From contig CAZWHQ010000032.1 of NCBI GenBank assembly GCA_964633715.1, positions 1 to 50,202 of the forward strand: DNA of 50,202 nucleotides, in the 5' to 3' direction. The notes beneath the pieces are model-generated. The model was given only the letters and a program-made list of their open reading frames with translations. It ran no database searches and had not been told where the DNA came from. The stretch is from JAUWVG01 sp964633715. Lineage in GTDB: Bacteria > Acidobacteriota > Aminicenantia > Aminicenantales > Aminicenantaceae. This document shows positions 27,203 through 35,073 of the stretch, piece by piece (the stretch's first letter is position 1; each line of letters begins with the position of its first letter). Both the position numbers and the translations under genes were made by a program.

Positions 27203-28425
27203 GAAAAAAAACGATAATTTGGCTCATTCTATTCATCACCGTTAGTGCAGCAGCTTCCGCACAGGTCGATGACTATTTGGGCGAAAACCTCTACCAGCTC
27301 AAGTGTGGTCGATGCCACTTTGCCTATGCCCCGCAGAGATATTCACTCGAGGAATGGAAGACCATTGTTCAGGAGATGGGACCCATTGCGGGTTTGAATC
27401 AAGAAACTGAGGAAGCGATTCTGACTTATCTTGGAAAGGAAACAACAAAAGATAAAAAAGACATCCCGACACACCCGGTCTTAGGGGGATATCTCTATAC
27501 AGAGTTCTTCTCTTCAGAGGCTTCTACTGATACGTTTGACCTTCATTATTTAAATTTTAATGTAACAGGCAGGCTTCATGAGAGAGTGTCCTATAGAGCT
27601 GAATTTGAGATGGAGCATGGTGGAGGTGGAGCGGAACCTCCCTTTGTCGAACAGGCCTATTTGGATGTTTGGTTCATGAAAAATTCAGCATTGAGGATTG
27701 GCGCCATGCTGACTCCATTCAACCGGTTTGATGGATTCCATGGGCCAATCGAAAATCTTCTTATTACAAGACCTCAAATGTCCCGGGAAATTGGAGTGAG
27801 TGCCTGGAAAGAGGTGGGGATCAATTTTCACGGTAATATATTTCTCCACAAAACCTTTTACCTCACCTATGACTTATATGCCATCAACGGCCTTGGTGCA
27901 GGAAGCCGTTTGAGAAATAGCCGGCACTACAGAGATAACAACGATGCAAAAAGTCTCGGTTTCAGATTGGCAGGAGTTATAGCTGACAGAGTGGAGGTGG
28001 GAGCGTCTTATTATTCTGGTGCATGGGATGATGACGGCGAATACAACTTGAGTTTATTAGGCGTTCACTTTCTTGGCAATCTGGGTGACTTCAGCCTGTT
28101 TGCCGAGTATTCACGATCCGACTCTGAAAATCCGGATCCCTATGAGAATGGGATCGGAGAAGGTTATTTTATTCAGGGCTCGTATTTGATTGCCGAAAAA
28201 TTCAGACCGACTATTAGGTATGGAACATTGGACTATTTAGACAATGGATCTCTATTAGGCCGGAAGCCCACTGACTTAGACACGATGGTTATGGCTCTTG
28301 GTTTTAATTTTTATTTAACAAGGGCCATTGTCTTTAAATTCGAATACGATGTCATTATGGAAGGGGATCGGAAAGACAAGAAGGACAACAATCTTCTGGC
28401 GTTGCAGGCCGCCGTCCGCTTCTAA
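27199..28425 (+). CDS. Outer-membrane barrel protein with N-terminal cytochrome c domain
   Basis: A 408-residue exported protein. A signal peptide (residues ~1-21) is followed by a compact heme domain with CGRCH (Cys36, Cys39, His40) and a pattern EEWKTIVQEM typical of small class I cytochromes. From residue ~90 the chain is a porin-like beta-barrel: alternating aromatic strands, features of phosphate-selective-porin-like proteins (RIGAMLTPFNRFDGF) and a C-terminal Phe (AAVRF), the usual outer-membrane signal. The fusion parallels Cyc2 in layout but the heme domain sequence is not Cyc2-like. It could carry electrons across the outer membrane. An AAGGAGA site precedes the ATG. Confidence 0.8.
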   Translation: MRKKTIIWLILFITVSAAASAQVDDYLGENLYQLKCGRCHFAYAPQRYSLEEWKTIVQEMGPIAGLNQETEEAILTYLGKETTKDKKDIPTHPVLGGYLYTEFFSSEASTDTFDLHYLNFNVTGRLHERVSYRAEFEMEHGGGGAEPPFVEQAYLDVWFMKNSALRIGAMLTPFNRFDGFHGPIENLLITRPQMSREIGVSAWKEVGINFHGNIFLHKTFYLTYDLYAINGLGAGSRLRNSRHYRDNNDAKSLGFRLAGVIADRVEVGASYYSGAWDDDGEYNLSLLGVHFLGNLGDFSLFAEYSRSDSENPDPYENGIGEGYFIQGSYLIAEKFRPTIRYGTLDYLDNGSLLGRKPTDLDTMVMALGFNFYLTRAIVFKFEYDVIMEGDRKDKKDNNLLALQAAVRF

Positions 28426-28431
28426 GATAAT

Positions 28432-28482
28432 ATTGGGGAGAGGCCCCAATTTTAATAGACTTTTCCCCAACTGTCCCAATTG
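28432..28482. repeat. Paired palindromic words, terminator/REP-like
   Basis: ATTGGGG (28432-28438) and CCCCAAT (28444-28450) form a 7-bp hairpin with loop AGAGG, followed by a diverged second unit TCCCCAACTGTCCCAATT (28464-28481). Both use the words of the perfect palindrome at 10466-10492. It separates convergent genes and may act as a bidirectional terminator. Confidence 0.55.
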
Positions 28483-28497
28483 TTGACGGACTTCAAA

Positions 28498-29376
28498 TTA
28501 GTGTTTCCACTGCAGTTTGGCATAGGCAGCGGGAACATGAACCAGGTGGCATTTGCCGCATGATTCCGTTCCGATTCCCATCATCAATCCCTGCACCAGT
28601 TCCGGATTAAAAGTAGAAGGATTTTTTAAGGCCTGTCCAAGGTTATCGATTTTGTCCTGGATTTCTTCATCTACAAAATATTTTCTTTCGCTTGTTCCGT
28701 GGCATTCACCGCACGTGTCCTTCAAAACTTGAAACCGCGCATTAAATCCTTCGAATTGTTTGACCGCATTTTCGATTTGTCCTTCTTGGAGGTCTACCAT
28801 GATCCCCACAAAGTTTAGATCGAAATTTTGCATGAGTTTTGGGAAATTCACCTGTTCGTTAGTCAGAGGGTCAGGAACCGTAACTTCATGAAAATCTAGC
28901 CAGTAATATTTCTGCTGAACTTTGACCATATTGGCCATATGGCAGTCATGGCACACCTGACCGACTTTCTCAAACGCGGCCATCACTTTTCTTTGCTCAC
29001 CACTGCTGAGGGCTGTGCCGAGCTCATTAACCGGTTCCAAGGGATATTTGTTTTCCCATTCCGGAACCACTTTTGCGAGCTCTGCATACTTAGTTTTAAA
29101 ATTTTCAAAATTGGGCATAACATTATCTAAGTCATTCTCAAGTAGATTGACCAGAATTCCACTCATTGGAATAGCCATGTCCATCATCTGCGTTCGGTAG
29201 ACAGGCATTTCCGCCTGTGGTGGATACATGCTGTCCAATACGCTTGGGGGGGGAGAACGCAAACTTTTGAGTCGAGAATTTTCCTGTTGGAGTTCTGCGA
29301 TCTCGTCGGCCCGTTTGTTTGTGCAGCCGAACGTGACGATCAGGACAACCAGGAAGAGCAAAACAAATTTTTTCAT
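28498..29376 (-). CDS. Triheme cytochrome c lipoprotein
   Basis: A 292-residue protein with a lipoprotein-type signal (Cys18 in VTFGCTN) and a short Glu/Leu-rich coiled linker. Three heme motifs follow: CHDCH, CGECH and CGKCH. The arrangement, with long helices between hemes, suggests a small family of exported cytochromes that recur as repeats (QVCHDCHMAN and DTCGECHG lie in two similar ~90-residue segments). The protein is likely tethered to a membrane facing the periplasm or the cell surface, convergent to the cytochrome-barrel gene. A partner role in the same electron path is inferred. I see nothing further in 29377-29537. Confidence 0.85.
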   Translation of the reverse strand: MKKFVLLFLVVLIVTFGCTNKRADEIAELQQENSRLKSLRSPPPSVLDSMYPPQAEMPVYRTQMMDMAIPMSGILVNLLENDLDNVMPNFENFKTKYAELAKVVPEWENKYPLEPVNELGTALSSGEQRKVMAAFEKVGQVCHDCHMANMVKVQQKYYWLDFHEVTVPDPLTNEQVNFPKLMQNFDLNFVGIMVDLQEGQIENAVKQFEGFNARFQVLKDTCGECHGTSERKYFVDEEIQDKIDNLGQALKNPSTFNPELVQGLMMGIGTESCGKCHLVHVPAAYAKLQWKH

Positions 29377-29537
29377 CGAAACCTCCTCACTTAAATCTAA
29401 TGCCTATAGTATCCATAAAAAATATAAATACTATAATAAAACATTATTGAAAACAGGATGAATGTCAAGAAAAAAAATAAAAAGGAAACTGCCGGTTCTT
29501 ATCTAAGTCTTCTTAGTGAAAGAGATGTCAGGTGAAG

Positions 29538-30806
29538 TTAAGTGTTTTTTCTCTTGAATTTACTCGCGATGGCGTTGAAAGCAAGTTTGAAAAAGAGCCT
29601 CAGGCTTTTTGTCTCTTTCCAGGTATTCTTGTAGGTCTCCTGCCCGGAGACGATGTTGAAAAAAGCCTTTTTCACCCGGGGTTCATTTTGAGCTGTTTTA
29701 CAGATGCTGTCCAAAAAACCAAGCCTTGAACTTAAATTCGTGGTAAATCGAAGAATCTTTCCATAGGGAATATCATCTGTCAGTTCTTTGCAGCCCTCCA
29801 AGTACTCATAGAGGGATTCTTTAGAGTATCCATTTTTTATGATGATTTCGGCCGCTTTTATTCCGGTGAACACAGCAGAATTGATACCTTTGCCCTTGAA
29901 TGGACGATTTAGCCCTGCTGTATCGCCCACCATGATGTATCGGTCTCCGATAATGCCTTTTGCAGGCAGGGTTGGAAATTTTCCTTTGAAGAAAAGAAGG
30001 TTGGGCAGGATTTTTTCGACATTGTCGGGGAGAACCCTTTTTACATTAGGAAGATTGAGGAACCGAAACATCATGTTGGCATCGACCTTTTTCCCTGCAA
30101 TGTTGATCGTAAGGTGATTTCCTTTTGGTGTGATGGCTCCAAATTCTACATAGGGCAGGGAGGAGGGAAGAAAGGCGTGAATGTAGTTGCCAAATTTTTG
30201 AATTTTTTCCTGGCCCGGGTGAATCTTGGTGACGATAGAGAAGAGGAAATCCGACTGTCGATAGGGTGTCAATCTCTCAAAAGCTTTGGCCAATCCGTCA
30301 TCCAAACCAAAGGCCCCGACGACCATATCGGCCTCGATATTATTGCTCTCACTGAAAACCATAACACCGTCTTCAGCAAAATCGAGTTCCGTGACGCGGG
30401 CATGAACGGCTTCTGCTCCAGCCTCCTTCGCTTTTTCAAAGAGGTAATTGTCGAACTCTATCCTGCGGCAGGCAAAGGAAGGATCATGCTCTCCCTTAAG
30501 TTGGAGAACGGTATTTGTGGTGTGCAAATGATATCCTTCAATTCTTTTTTGTATGATGTGTTGAGGAAACGGGATCTCAAGTTGTTCTTCCAGAATTTTG
30601 TCGATAGGCGGAGAGAGGACTCCCAGACACTGGTTGTAATAGCTTTTTTTATCGAACCTTTTCCCCTCATAAATAACAACCCTGATATTTTTACCCATTT
30701 TCTGAGAGAGTTTCTTGAGTTTAATGGCGCAGCTCGAACCTGCGGGGCCGCCTCCGATAATGACAACTGTGCGATTGCTTTGGAGGGGATCAAGTGGATT
30801 TGACAT
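29538..30806 (-). CDS. FAD-dependent geranylgeranyl reductase family oxidoreductase
   Basis: A 422-residue flavoprotein with an N-terminal dinucleotide fold VVIIGGGPAGSSCA and the second FAD motif GDTAGLNRPFKGKG near residue 290. The family reduces isoprenoid chains of lipids or quinones, or hydroxylates related substrates. The substrate here is not known. It lies 21 bp downstream of a paralogue (30828-32174), so the pair is probably one transcript. A role in tailoring the quinone used by the respiratory complex, or prenyl lipids, is speculation. Confidence 0.82.
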   Translation of the reverse strand: MSNPLDPLQSNRTVVIIGGGPAGSSCAIKLKKLSQKMGKNIRVVIYEGKRFDKKSYYNQCLGVLSPPIDKILEEQLEIPFPQHIIQKRIEGYHLHTTNTVLQLKGEHDPSFACRRIEFDNYLFEKAKEAGAEAVHARVTELDFAEDGVMVFSESNNIEADMVVGAFGLDDGLAKAFERLTPYRQSDFLFSIVTKIHPGQEKIQKFGNYIHAFLPSSLPYVEFGAITPKGNHLTINIAGKKVDANMMFRFLNLPNVKRVLPDNVEKILPNLLFFKGKFPTLPAKGIIGDRYIMVGDTAGLNRPFKGKGINSAVFTGIKAAEIIIKNGYSKESLYEYLEGCKELTDDIPYGKILRFTTNLSSRLGFLDSICKTAQNEPRVKKAFFNIVSGQETYKNTWKETKSLRLFFKLAFNAIASKFKRKNT

Positions 30807-30827
30807 GGGGGTTGTTACAAGAGCTCT

Positions 30828-32174
30828 TTAACGTTTAAATATATTTTTTATTGAAAGGCTCATTGTAGTCCACAAGAGAGAAAGTTGCAATCGGAAGTTG
30901 AGGGAGAGCTTAAAAATGTCCTTGTAGGGAATGTTCCCTGTAAACATATTCCAGAGTATCGATCTCATCCTTTTTGCTGCTGCGCTGTCTTTTTTTTCTG
31001 CAACCGCAAAATGAGCCTGTGTCAGAATAGATGAAGAGGACATGATGTCATTTACTTTAAACAGCAAACGTCCGTAGCGGTTGTCATTTCGGATTTTCTT
31101 TTTAGCTTTTTTGACATAATAAGTTCGAAGGGTTTTTGCATCGATGCCGTGTTTGAATGAGGCTTCTGCGGCCAGTTGAGCTGTAAGAAATGCCGACTCG
31201 ATGCCGTTTTTATAATGCCTGGAAAAACTGGCATCCCCAACCATAAGAAGCCGGTCTGTGTAGGGATTTTTCGCCGTCGAGATCGTAATCCTGGGATAAC
31301 ATAGGCAGTGTGGTTTGGGGCAAGAAATTTTACCTTGAATTTCCTTGAGTTCGAGAAATTCTTTGAAAAGCTCTGGAGAAGCATCCTTATTTCCGATTAA
31401 CGTTACGGTGATGTAGTCACCTTTTGGGATGACCATGGCATACCTAATATTTTTTGATTTGGGCATATAGACATGAATGACGTTGCCAAAATGATTCGAA
31501 ATATGATCATCACCGAGTAGAATTTCTGCTTGGTACGTCACAAGAGTTTTTGGAGGAGAGTAGACAAAGCCGAGGTCCTGCATTTTTGTCATCAGCTGAG
31601 TGTTGACTCCGAAGGCACAGACAACAAGATCGGCGGTATAGCTCTCTGGAGAATCCTTCTGTCCTGCGGAAATTGACAGTGGATCGGTGGTTTCCTCAGG
31701 GAAGGAGATGTCCCACACGGGTTGAGGGACGATCTGTGTTCCCATATCCACAGCCCAAGTCATTATGAAATCGTCGAAACTGATGACATCGGGAAAGCTG
31801 GAAAATCTCGGCCCGTTTCCCCTAAAAACGGTGTTGATTCTGTCTGTCTTGTTGTCTGCATGGGAAAGATGGATGGTTCGGCCTTTGGCATGAAGGCAGT
31901 AACCCTCGAGCTGATTGATGATCCGTCTATCGGGGAGAAAAATGCCTTCGTCCTTGAGTTTATTATTCAGGCTTTCGGCGATAACGCCGGCGCAGAGGTT
32001 GCAGCCCTTGGGCCCTTTTTGTAAAAAATTTTTTCCGTCAAAAATTGAAACAGTGATGCAAATCCCGCTTTCCTCGGCATATTTGTGAGCAAAATGAGCG
32101 AAAAATGCGCCGGCTGGACCCCCTCCGATGATGGCGATTCGAGATCCATCTTTGAGTGACAAACCCTTTGGCAT
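30828..32174 (-). CDS. FAD-dependent geranylgeranyl reductase family oxidoreductase, paralogue
   Basis: A 448-residue relative of the gene at 29538-30806. It has IAIIGGGPAGAFFA at the N-terminus, VGDASFSRHYKNGIESA for FAD near residue 305, and a Cys-containing loop GPKGCNLCAGV near residue 55 like that of archaeal-type reductases. It differs enough from its neighbour to imply an old duplication with separate substrates. It is transcribed away from the marR-hgcAB operon; the space between holds an inverted-repeat element and the hgc promoter. Confidence 0.82.
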   Translation of the reverse strand: MPKGLSLKDGSRIAIIGGGPAGAFFAHFAHKYAEESGICITVSIFDGKNFLQKGPKGCNLCAGVIAESLNNKLKDEGIFLPDRRIINQLEGYCLHAKGRTIHLSHADNKTDRINTVFRGNGPRFSSFPDVISFDDFIMTWAVDMGTQIVPQPVWDISFPEETTDPLSISAGQKDSPESYTADLVVCAFGVNTQLMTKMQDLGFVYSPPKTLVTYQAEILLGDDHISNHFGNVIHVYMPKSKNIRYAMVIPKGDYITVTLIGNKDASPELFKEFLELKEIQGKISCPKPHCLCYPRITISTAKNPYTDRLLMVGDASFSRHYKNGIESAFLTAQLAAEASFKHGIDAKTLRTYYVKKAKKKIRNDNRYGRLLFKVNDIMSSSSILTQAHFAVAEKKDSAAAKRMRSILWNMFTGNIPYKDIFKLSLNFRLQLSLLWTTMSLSIKNIFKR

Positions 32175-32221
32175 GGAGCTATTATACTATAATATATATC
32201 TTAACGATAGATTTAGTAACT

Positions 32222-32326
32222 AGTCTATCCTAGAATCGGACGGAACCCTCACGGGTGTTCTGCCCTACTACATTAAGAATGTGGCTAGAGACAGAGACAC
32301 GACGTCCATCCGATTCTAGGATAGAT
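32222..32326. repeat. ~105-bp element with 16-20-bp terminal inverted repeats
   Basis: TCTATCCTAGAATCGG (32224-32239) is a perfect inverted copy of 32310-32325, and the match continues inward with one mismatch to ~20 bp. The inner sequence, read on the minus strand, matches 41692-41780 over most of its length, with shared words GGACGTCGT, TCTCTGT, CACATTC, GGGCAGAA, CGTGAGGGT and GTCCGA. A MITE-like or structured-RNA repeat is likely. Confidence 0.75.
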
Positions 32327-32347
32327 AATGAAAGGCGAGGCCGACTA

Positions 32348-32384
32348 TTGACAGAAACATTAGATGTATAATACAATTAATGTT
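32348..32384 (+). promoter_or_regulatory. marR-hgcAB promoter with overlapping dyad operator
   Basis: TTGACA (32348-32353) and TACAAT (32372-32377) are 18 bp apart; TATAAT at 32367-32372 is an alternative -10. A dyad centred on 32370 covers the -10: TGTATAATACA (32365-32375) is a perfect palindrome and the outer arms AACATTA (32356-32362) and TAATGTT (32378-32384) extend it. The size and position fit a MarR dimer site, so autorepression by the adjacent MarR is inferred. Confidence 0.65.
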
Positions 32385-32406
32385 GTTCGAAACAAAGGAG
32401 GATAGA

Positions 32407-32886
32407 ATGGACAGTAAACAACTCAGCCTGTTCAGAGAGAAACTTCGGCATCTCGAAAGAGAACTCATCGAGTTGCTTAAAGACGATAATATTTGCTGCG
32501 GAGTCACTGTGTCTCAGTGCCATATCCTCCTTGAAATAGGAAAGGAAAAAGAGGCCTCCATTGTTGAATTGGCGTCAATTTTGAATTTGGATACGAGTAC
32601 ATTGAGCCGTTCGATTGATGGCTTAGTCAACATTGGCCTGGTCAATAGACAACAAAATACCAATGACCGAAGATATGTTTGTGTTTCATTGAGTCAACAA
32701 GGAAAAAATATCTTCGAGTCCATTGAAAGGGCAAATAATTCTTATTTTTCCAAAATATTTCAATTAATTCCTGAAAATAAACATGATCAAATTCTCGAGA
32801 GCTTTCTCCTGTTTTTTGAGGCTATGAAGGCCGTTAATGAAAAAACGGTCTCAGAGAAGAAGATCCAGAAAGAAATAAGGTGCTAA
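32407..32886 (+). CDS. MarR-family regulator with Cys-rich N-terminal helix
   Basis: A 159-residue winged-helix regulator. The start ATG at 32407 follows AAAGGAGGA. The MarR core is clear: LEIGKEKEASIVELASIL, the recognition helix LDTSTLSRSIDGLV and the wing NTNDRRYVCVSLSQQG. Cys30, Cys31 and Cys38 cluster in NICCGVTVSQCHILL, at the dimer/effector region, and could sense a thiol-reactive ligand such as a heavy metal, arsenite or an oxidant. It ends 4 bp before hgcA, so the three genes form one operon. Control of hgcAB by this protein is an inference from position and the palindrome in the promoter. Confidence 0.9.
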   Translation: MDSKQLSLFREKLRHLERELIELLKDDNICCGVTVSQCHILLEIGKEKEASIVELASILNLDTSTLSRSIDGLVNIGLVNRQQNTNDRRYVCVSLSQQGKNIFESIERANNSYFSKIFQLIPENKHDQILESFLLFFEAMKAVNEKTVSEKKIQKEIRC

Positions 32887-32890
32887 ACAA

Positions 32891-33922
32891 ATGAAAAAAG
32901 AAACTCCTTGGATAATCTCACACATCAACACGAATGCTGGGAAGATTCCGAAGGTATCAACTCAATTGAATTCAAAGGATAGGTTTGGACATCTGAAAAT
33001 CCGATTGGGCATCCAACGTATGAAGTATTCGATTTCTCCTGGGCTGTACGGTCTTGGAAATCCAAACTCAAACTCTCCAGTGCTGGTGACGGCTAATTAC
33101 AAATTGAGCTTCGATAAACTCAGGATGGAATTGGAGGGGATGGATGCCTGGATCCTGGTTTTGGACACCAAGGGTATTAACGTCTGGTGTGCAGCGGGAA
33201 AAGGAACTTTTGGAACGGATGAATTGGTGGAGAGGATTACGGCTGTAGATCTCCACAACTTAGTCTCTCACAAGAAATTGATTCTGCCTCAATTGGGAGC
33301 TCCGGGTGTAGCGGCCCATATTGTAACAAAAAAGACCGGATTTAAAATTTTATACGGGCCGGTCTTAGCCAAAGATATCCGTCTGTATATTCAGGCGGGG
33401 AATAAAGCCTCTCCACAGATGCGAACCGTCCGGTTTCCTCTCCGGGATAGATTGGCTCTGACACCAGTTGAGATTACTGGCATTTTGAAACCGCTTCTGA
33501 TTTTAACCTTTCTGCTGCTGATTCTGGATTTTATGGGCCTTGATGTTTTTTCCTTGAGGGGATTTCTTTCCTACGCTGGAGCGATAGGGATCGGAACCGT
33601 CCTTGTCCCTGCCCTGCTTCCATGGATTCCCGGAAGGGCCTTTGCGTTGAAAGGATTCCTTATGGGAATTGTCTATGCCTTAGTTTTGAACATTTCTTTC
33701 GGGTACATTCTTTCTCCACATCCGAGCTGGATGCAGGCGCTGATCTATTTTCTCACCCTTCCAGCTGTGTCCTCTTTTTTGGCTATGGGTTTCACGGGAT
33801 CCTCCACATACACATCCCTGTCAGGTGTTGTGAGGGAGATGAAGTTTGCGGTTCCTTCAATACTCGTCGCATCGATTTTGGGCCTCGGATTCATGATCCT
33901 GAGATTGTTCGTTCGATTTTAG
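32891..33922 (+). CDS. hgcA: Corrinoid protein HgcA, mercury methylation
   Basis: A 343-residue HgcA. The N-terminal corrinoid-binding domain carries the diagnostic cap-helix motif NVWCAAGKGTFGT with Cys100, the residue that in the family ligates cobalt and is needed for methyl transfer to Hg(II). From residue ~195 follows a membrane domain with about five transmembrane helices, including the conserved segment FTGSSTYTSLSGVVREM near residue 300. HgcB follows 17 bp downstream. The pair is the accepted marker for anaerobic methylmercury formation; the native substrate is unknown. Length and motif look intact, so the product should be functional. Confidence 0.96.
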   Translation: MKKETPWIISHINTNAGKIPKVSTQLNSKDRFGHLKIRLGIQRMKYSISPGLYGLGNPNSNSPVLVTANYKLSFDKLRMELEGMDAWILVLDTKGINVWCAAGKGTFGTDELVERITAVDLHNLVSHKKLILPQLGAPGVAAHIVTKKTGFKILYGPVLAKDIRLYIQAGNKASPQMRTVRFPLRDRLALTPVEITGILKPLLILTFLLLILDFMGLDVFSLRGFLSYAGAIGIGTVLVPALLPWIPGRAFALKGFLMGIVYALVLNISFGYILSPHPSWMQALIYFLTLPAVSSFLAMGFTGSSTYTSLSGVVREMKFAVPSILVASILGLGFMILRLFVRF

Positions 33923-33939
33923 GTTAGGAGTGAAAAAAG

Positions 33940-34221
33940 ATGAAGAATAGGTATCTTAAAAACGTCGTGACCCTCAAATACAAAATAGACAAGTGTACAG
34001 GCTGTGGCATTTGTGTGGATGTTTGCCCCCGTGCGGTCTTTCGTATGGAAAACAAAAAGGCTGTCATTACGAATAGGGACCTCTGTATGGAATGTGGAGC
34101 TTGTGAAAAAAACTGCCCTTTTTCAGCGCTCTCAGTCCGTTCGGGAACGGGCTGCGCCTGGGCGATAATGCTCAGTGAATTAAAAGGGAAAGATGAGATC
34201 AGCTGCGGTTGTGGGGAGTAG
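33940..34221 (+). CDS. hgcB: Ferredoxin HgcB, mercury methylation
   Basis: A 93-residue dicluster ferredoxin. Two [4Fe-4S] groups are complete: Cys19, 22, 25, 29 (CTGCGICVDVC) and Cys49, 52, 55, 59 (CMECGACEKNC). The HgcB-specific extra Cys is present at position 72 (GTGCAWAI), and the chain ends with the Cys pair 89/91 (SCGCGE) thought to bind mercury. It reduces the corrinoid of HgcA. An AGGAG-like site lies before the ATG. No terminator is obvious between its stop and the convergent membrane gene, 17 bp away. Confidence 0.95.
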   Translation: MKNRYLKNVVTLKYKIDKCTGCGICVDVCPRAVFRMENKKAVITNRDLCMECGACEKNCPFSALSVRSGTGCAWAIMLSELKGKDEISCGCGE

Positions 34222-34238
34222 CATCAGAAATTAGATAT

Positions 34239-35060
34239 CTACTGTTTCGATTGCTCGGAGAGAAATCGAATCCCTTGGATGAAATTTTTAGAGATAGCTA
34301 AACTTTTTACATTTTCTTGATTTGAAGGGATGACATAGATCATAGCGGATGTTTCATGGATGATTGAAATGTCTCGAATTTTCTGAGTTGTATCCGGAGT
34401 TAATCCTAATAATTTTACGGAGGAGAGACCCTCTTCTGCTATCAAAATTTCCGCTGGAATCGGTTTTCCGCCGCCAAGGGAAGCGTGAATATTGAGATGA
34501 ACGATATTTGCGTAATATGTGAAAAAAAGAATAAAAAGAGTCAACAAAAACACCGTAGGAATCCACAATTCTCTTGAGGGAAGAATTTCCTTTCTTTTGA
34601 TTTTGGTAAGATCGTCGATCAGGCTTTTTCCGGTTGCATAGAAAAGCCATGCATAGAGGAGCCAAATGATATTCCCGAATTTTATAACCTGTCCGAATCG
34701 AGTTAAAATCCAATTCCATTCAAAATCGCCGTAGAAAAAAAACAGCAGTATATAGATAAATGTGATCGCAGCGAGTAAGCCCACAATTGACAATTCTAAT
34801 ATTTTCGATAGTGTGTTTGTCTTTTTTTCCGCTATGGCCGCAAGAACAATAAAAATCAAAATGGGAGCTATCAGAATCAAAACAAAAATAAAACCCACGA
34901 ATATGTACTGGATCTGGAAAAAGGATATTTCGAATATGCCAAAGCGTCTGAGATGGAAGAAAGAGATGAACATGCCGCAAATATTTAAAAATCCCAATAA
35001 GAGTGCCGAAATCCCAATGGATTTTCCCAGGAAAATTGAAAACGAAGATTTTTCTGTCAT
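34239..35060 (-). CDS. Polytopic membrane protein of unknown function
   Basis: A ~273-residue protein with about five transmembrane helices in the first two thirds (for example FIFVLILIAPILIFIVLAAI and LLAAITFIYILLFFF) and a ~90-residue extracytoplasmic C-terminal part. I do not recognise the family. The ATG at 35060 (MTEKSSFSIFLGK) is preferred; an upstream in-frame start at 35111 would overlap the kinase gene. It begins 13 bp after the kinase stop, so both are probably co-transcribed, and it could be the kinase's partner or target. Confidence 0.7.
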   Translation of the reverse strand: MTEKSSFSIFLGKSIGISALLLGFLNICGMFISFFHLRRFGIFEISFFQIQYIFVGFIFVLILIAPILIFIVLAAIAEKKTNTLSKILELSIVGLLAAITFIYILLFFFYGDFEWNWILTRFGQVIKFGNIIWLLYAWLFYATGKSLIDDLTKIKRKEILPSRELWIPTVFLLTLFILFFTYYANIVHLNIHASLGGGKPIPAEILIAEEGLSSVKLLGLTPDTTQKIRDISIIHETSAMIYVIPSNQENVKSLAISKNFIQGIRFLSEQSKQ

Positions 35061-35073
35061 TTTTAATTCCCGT

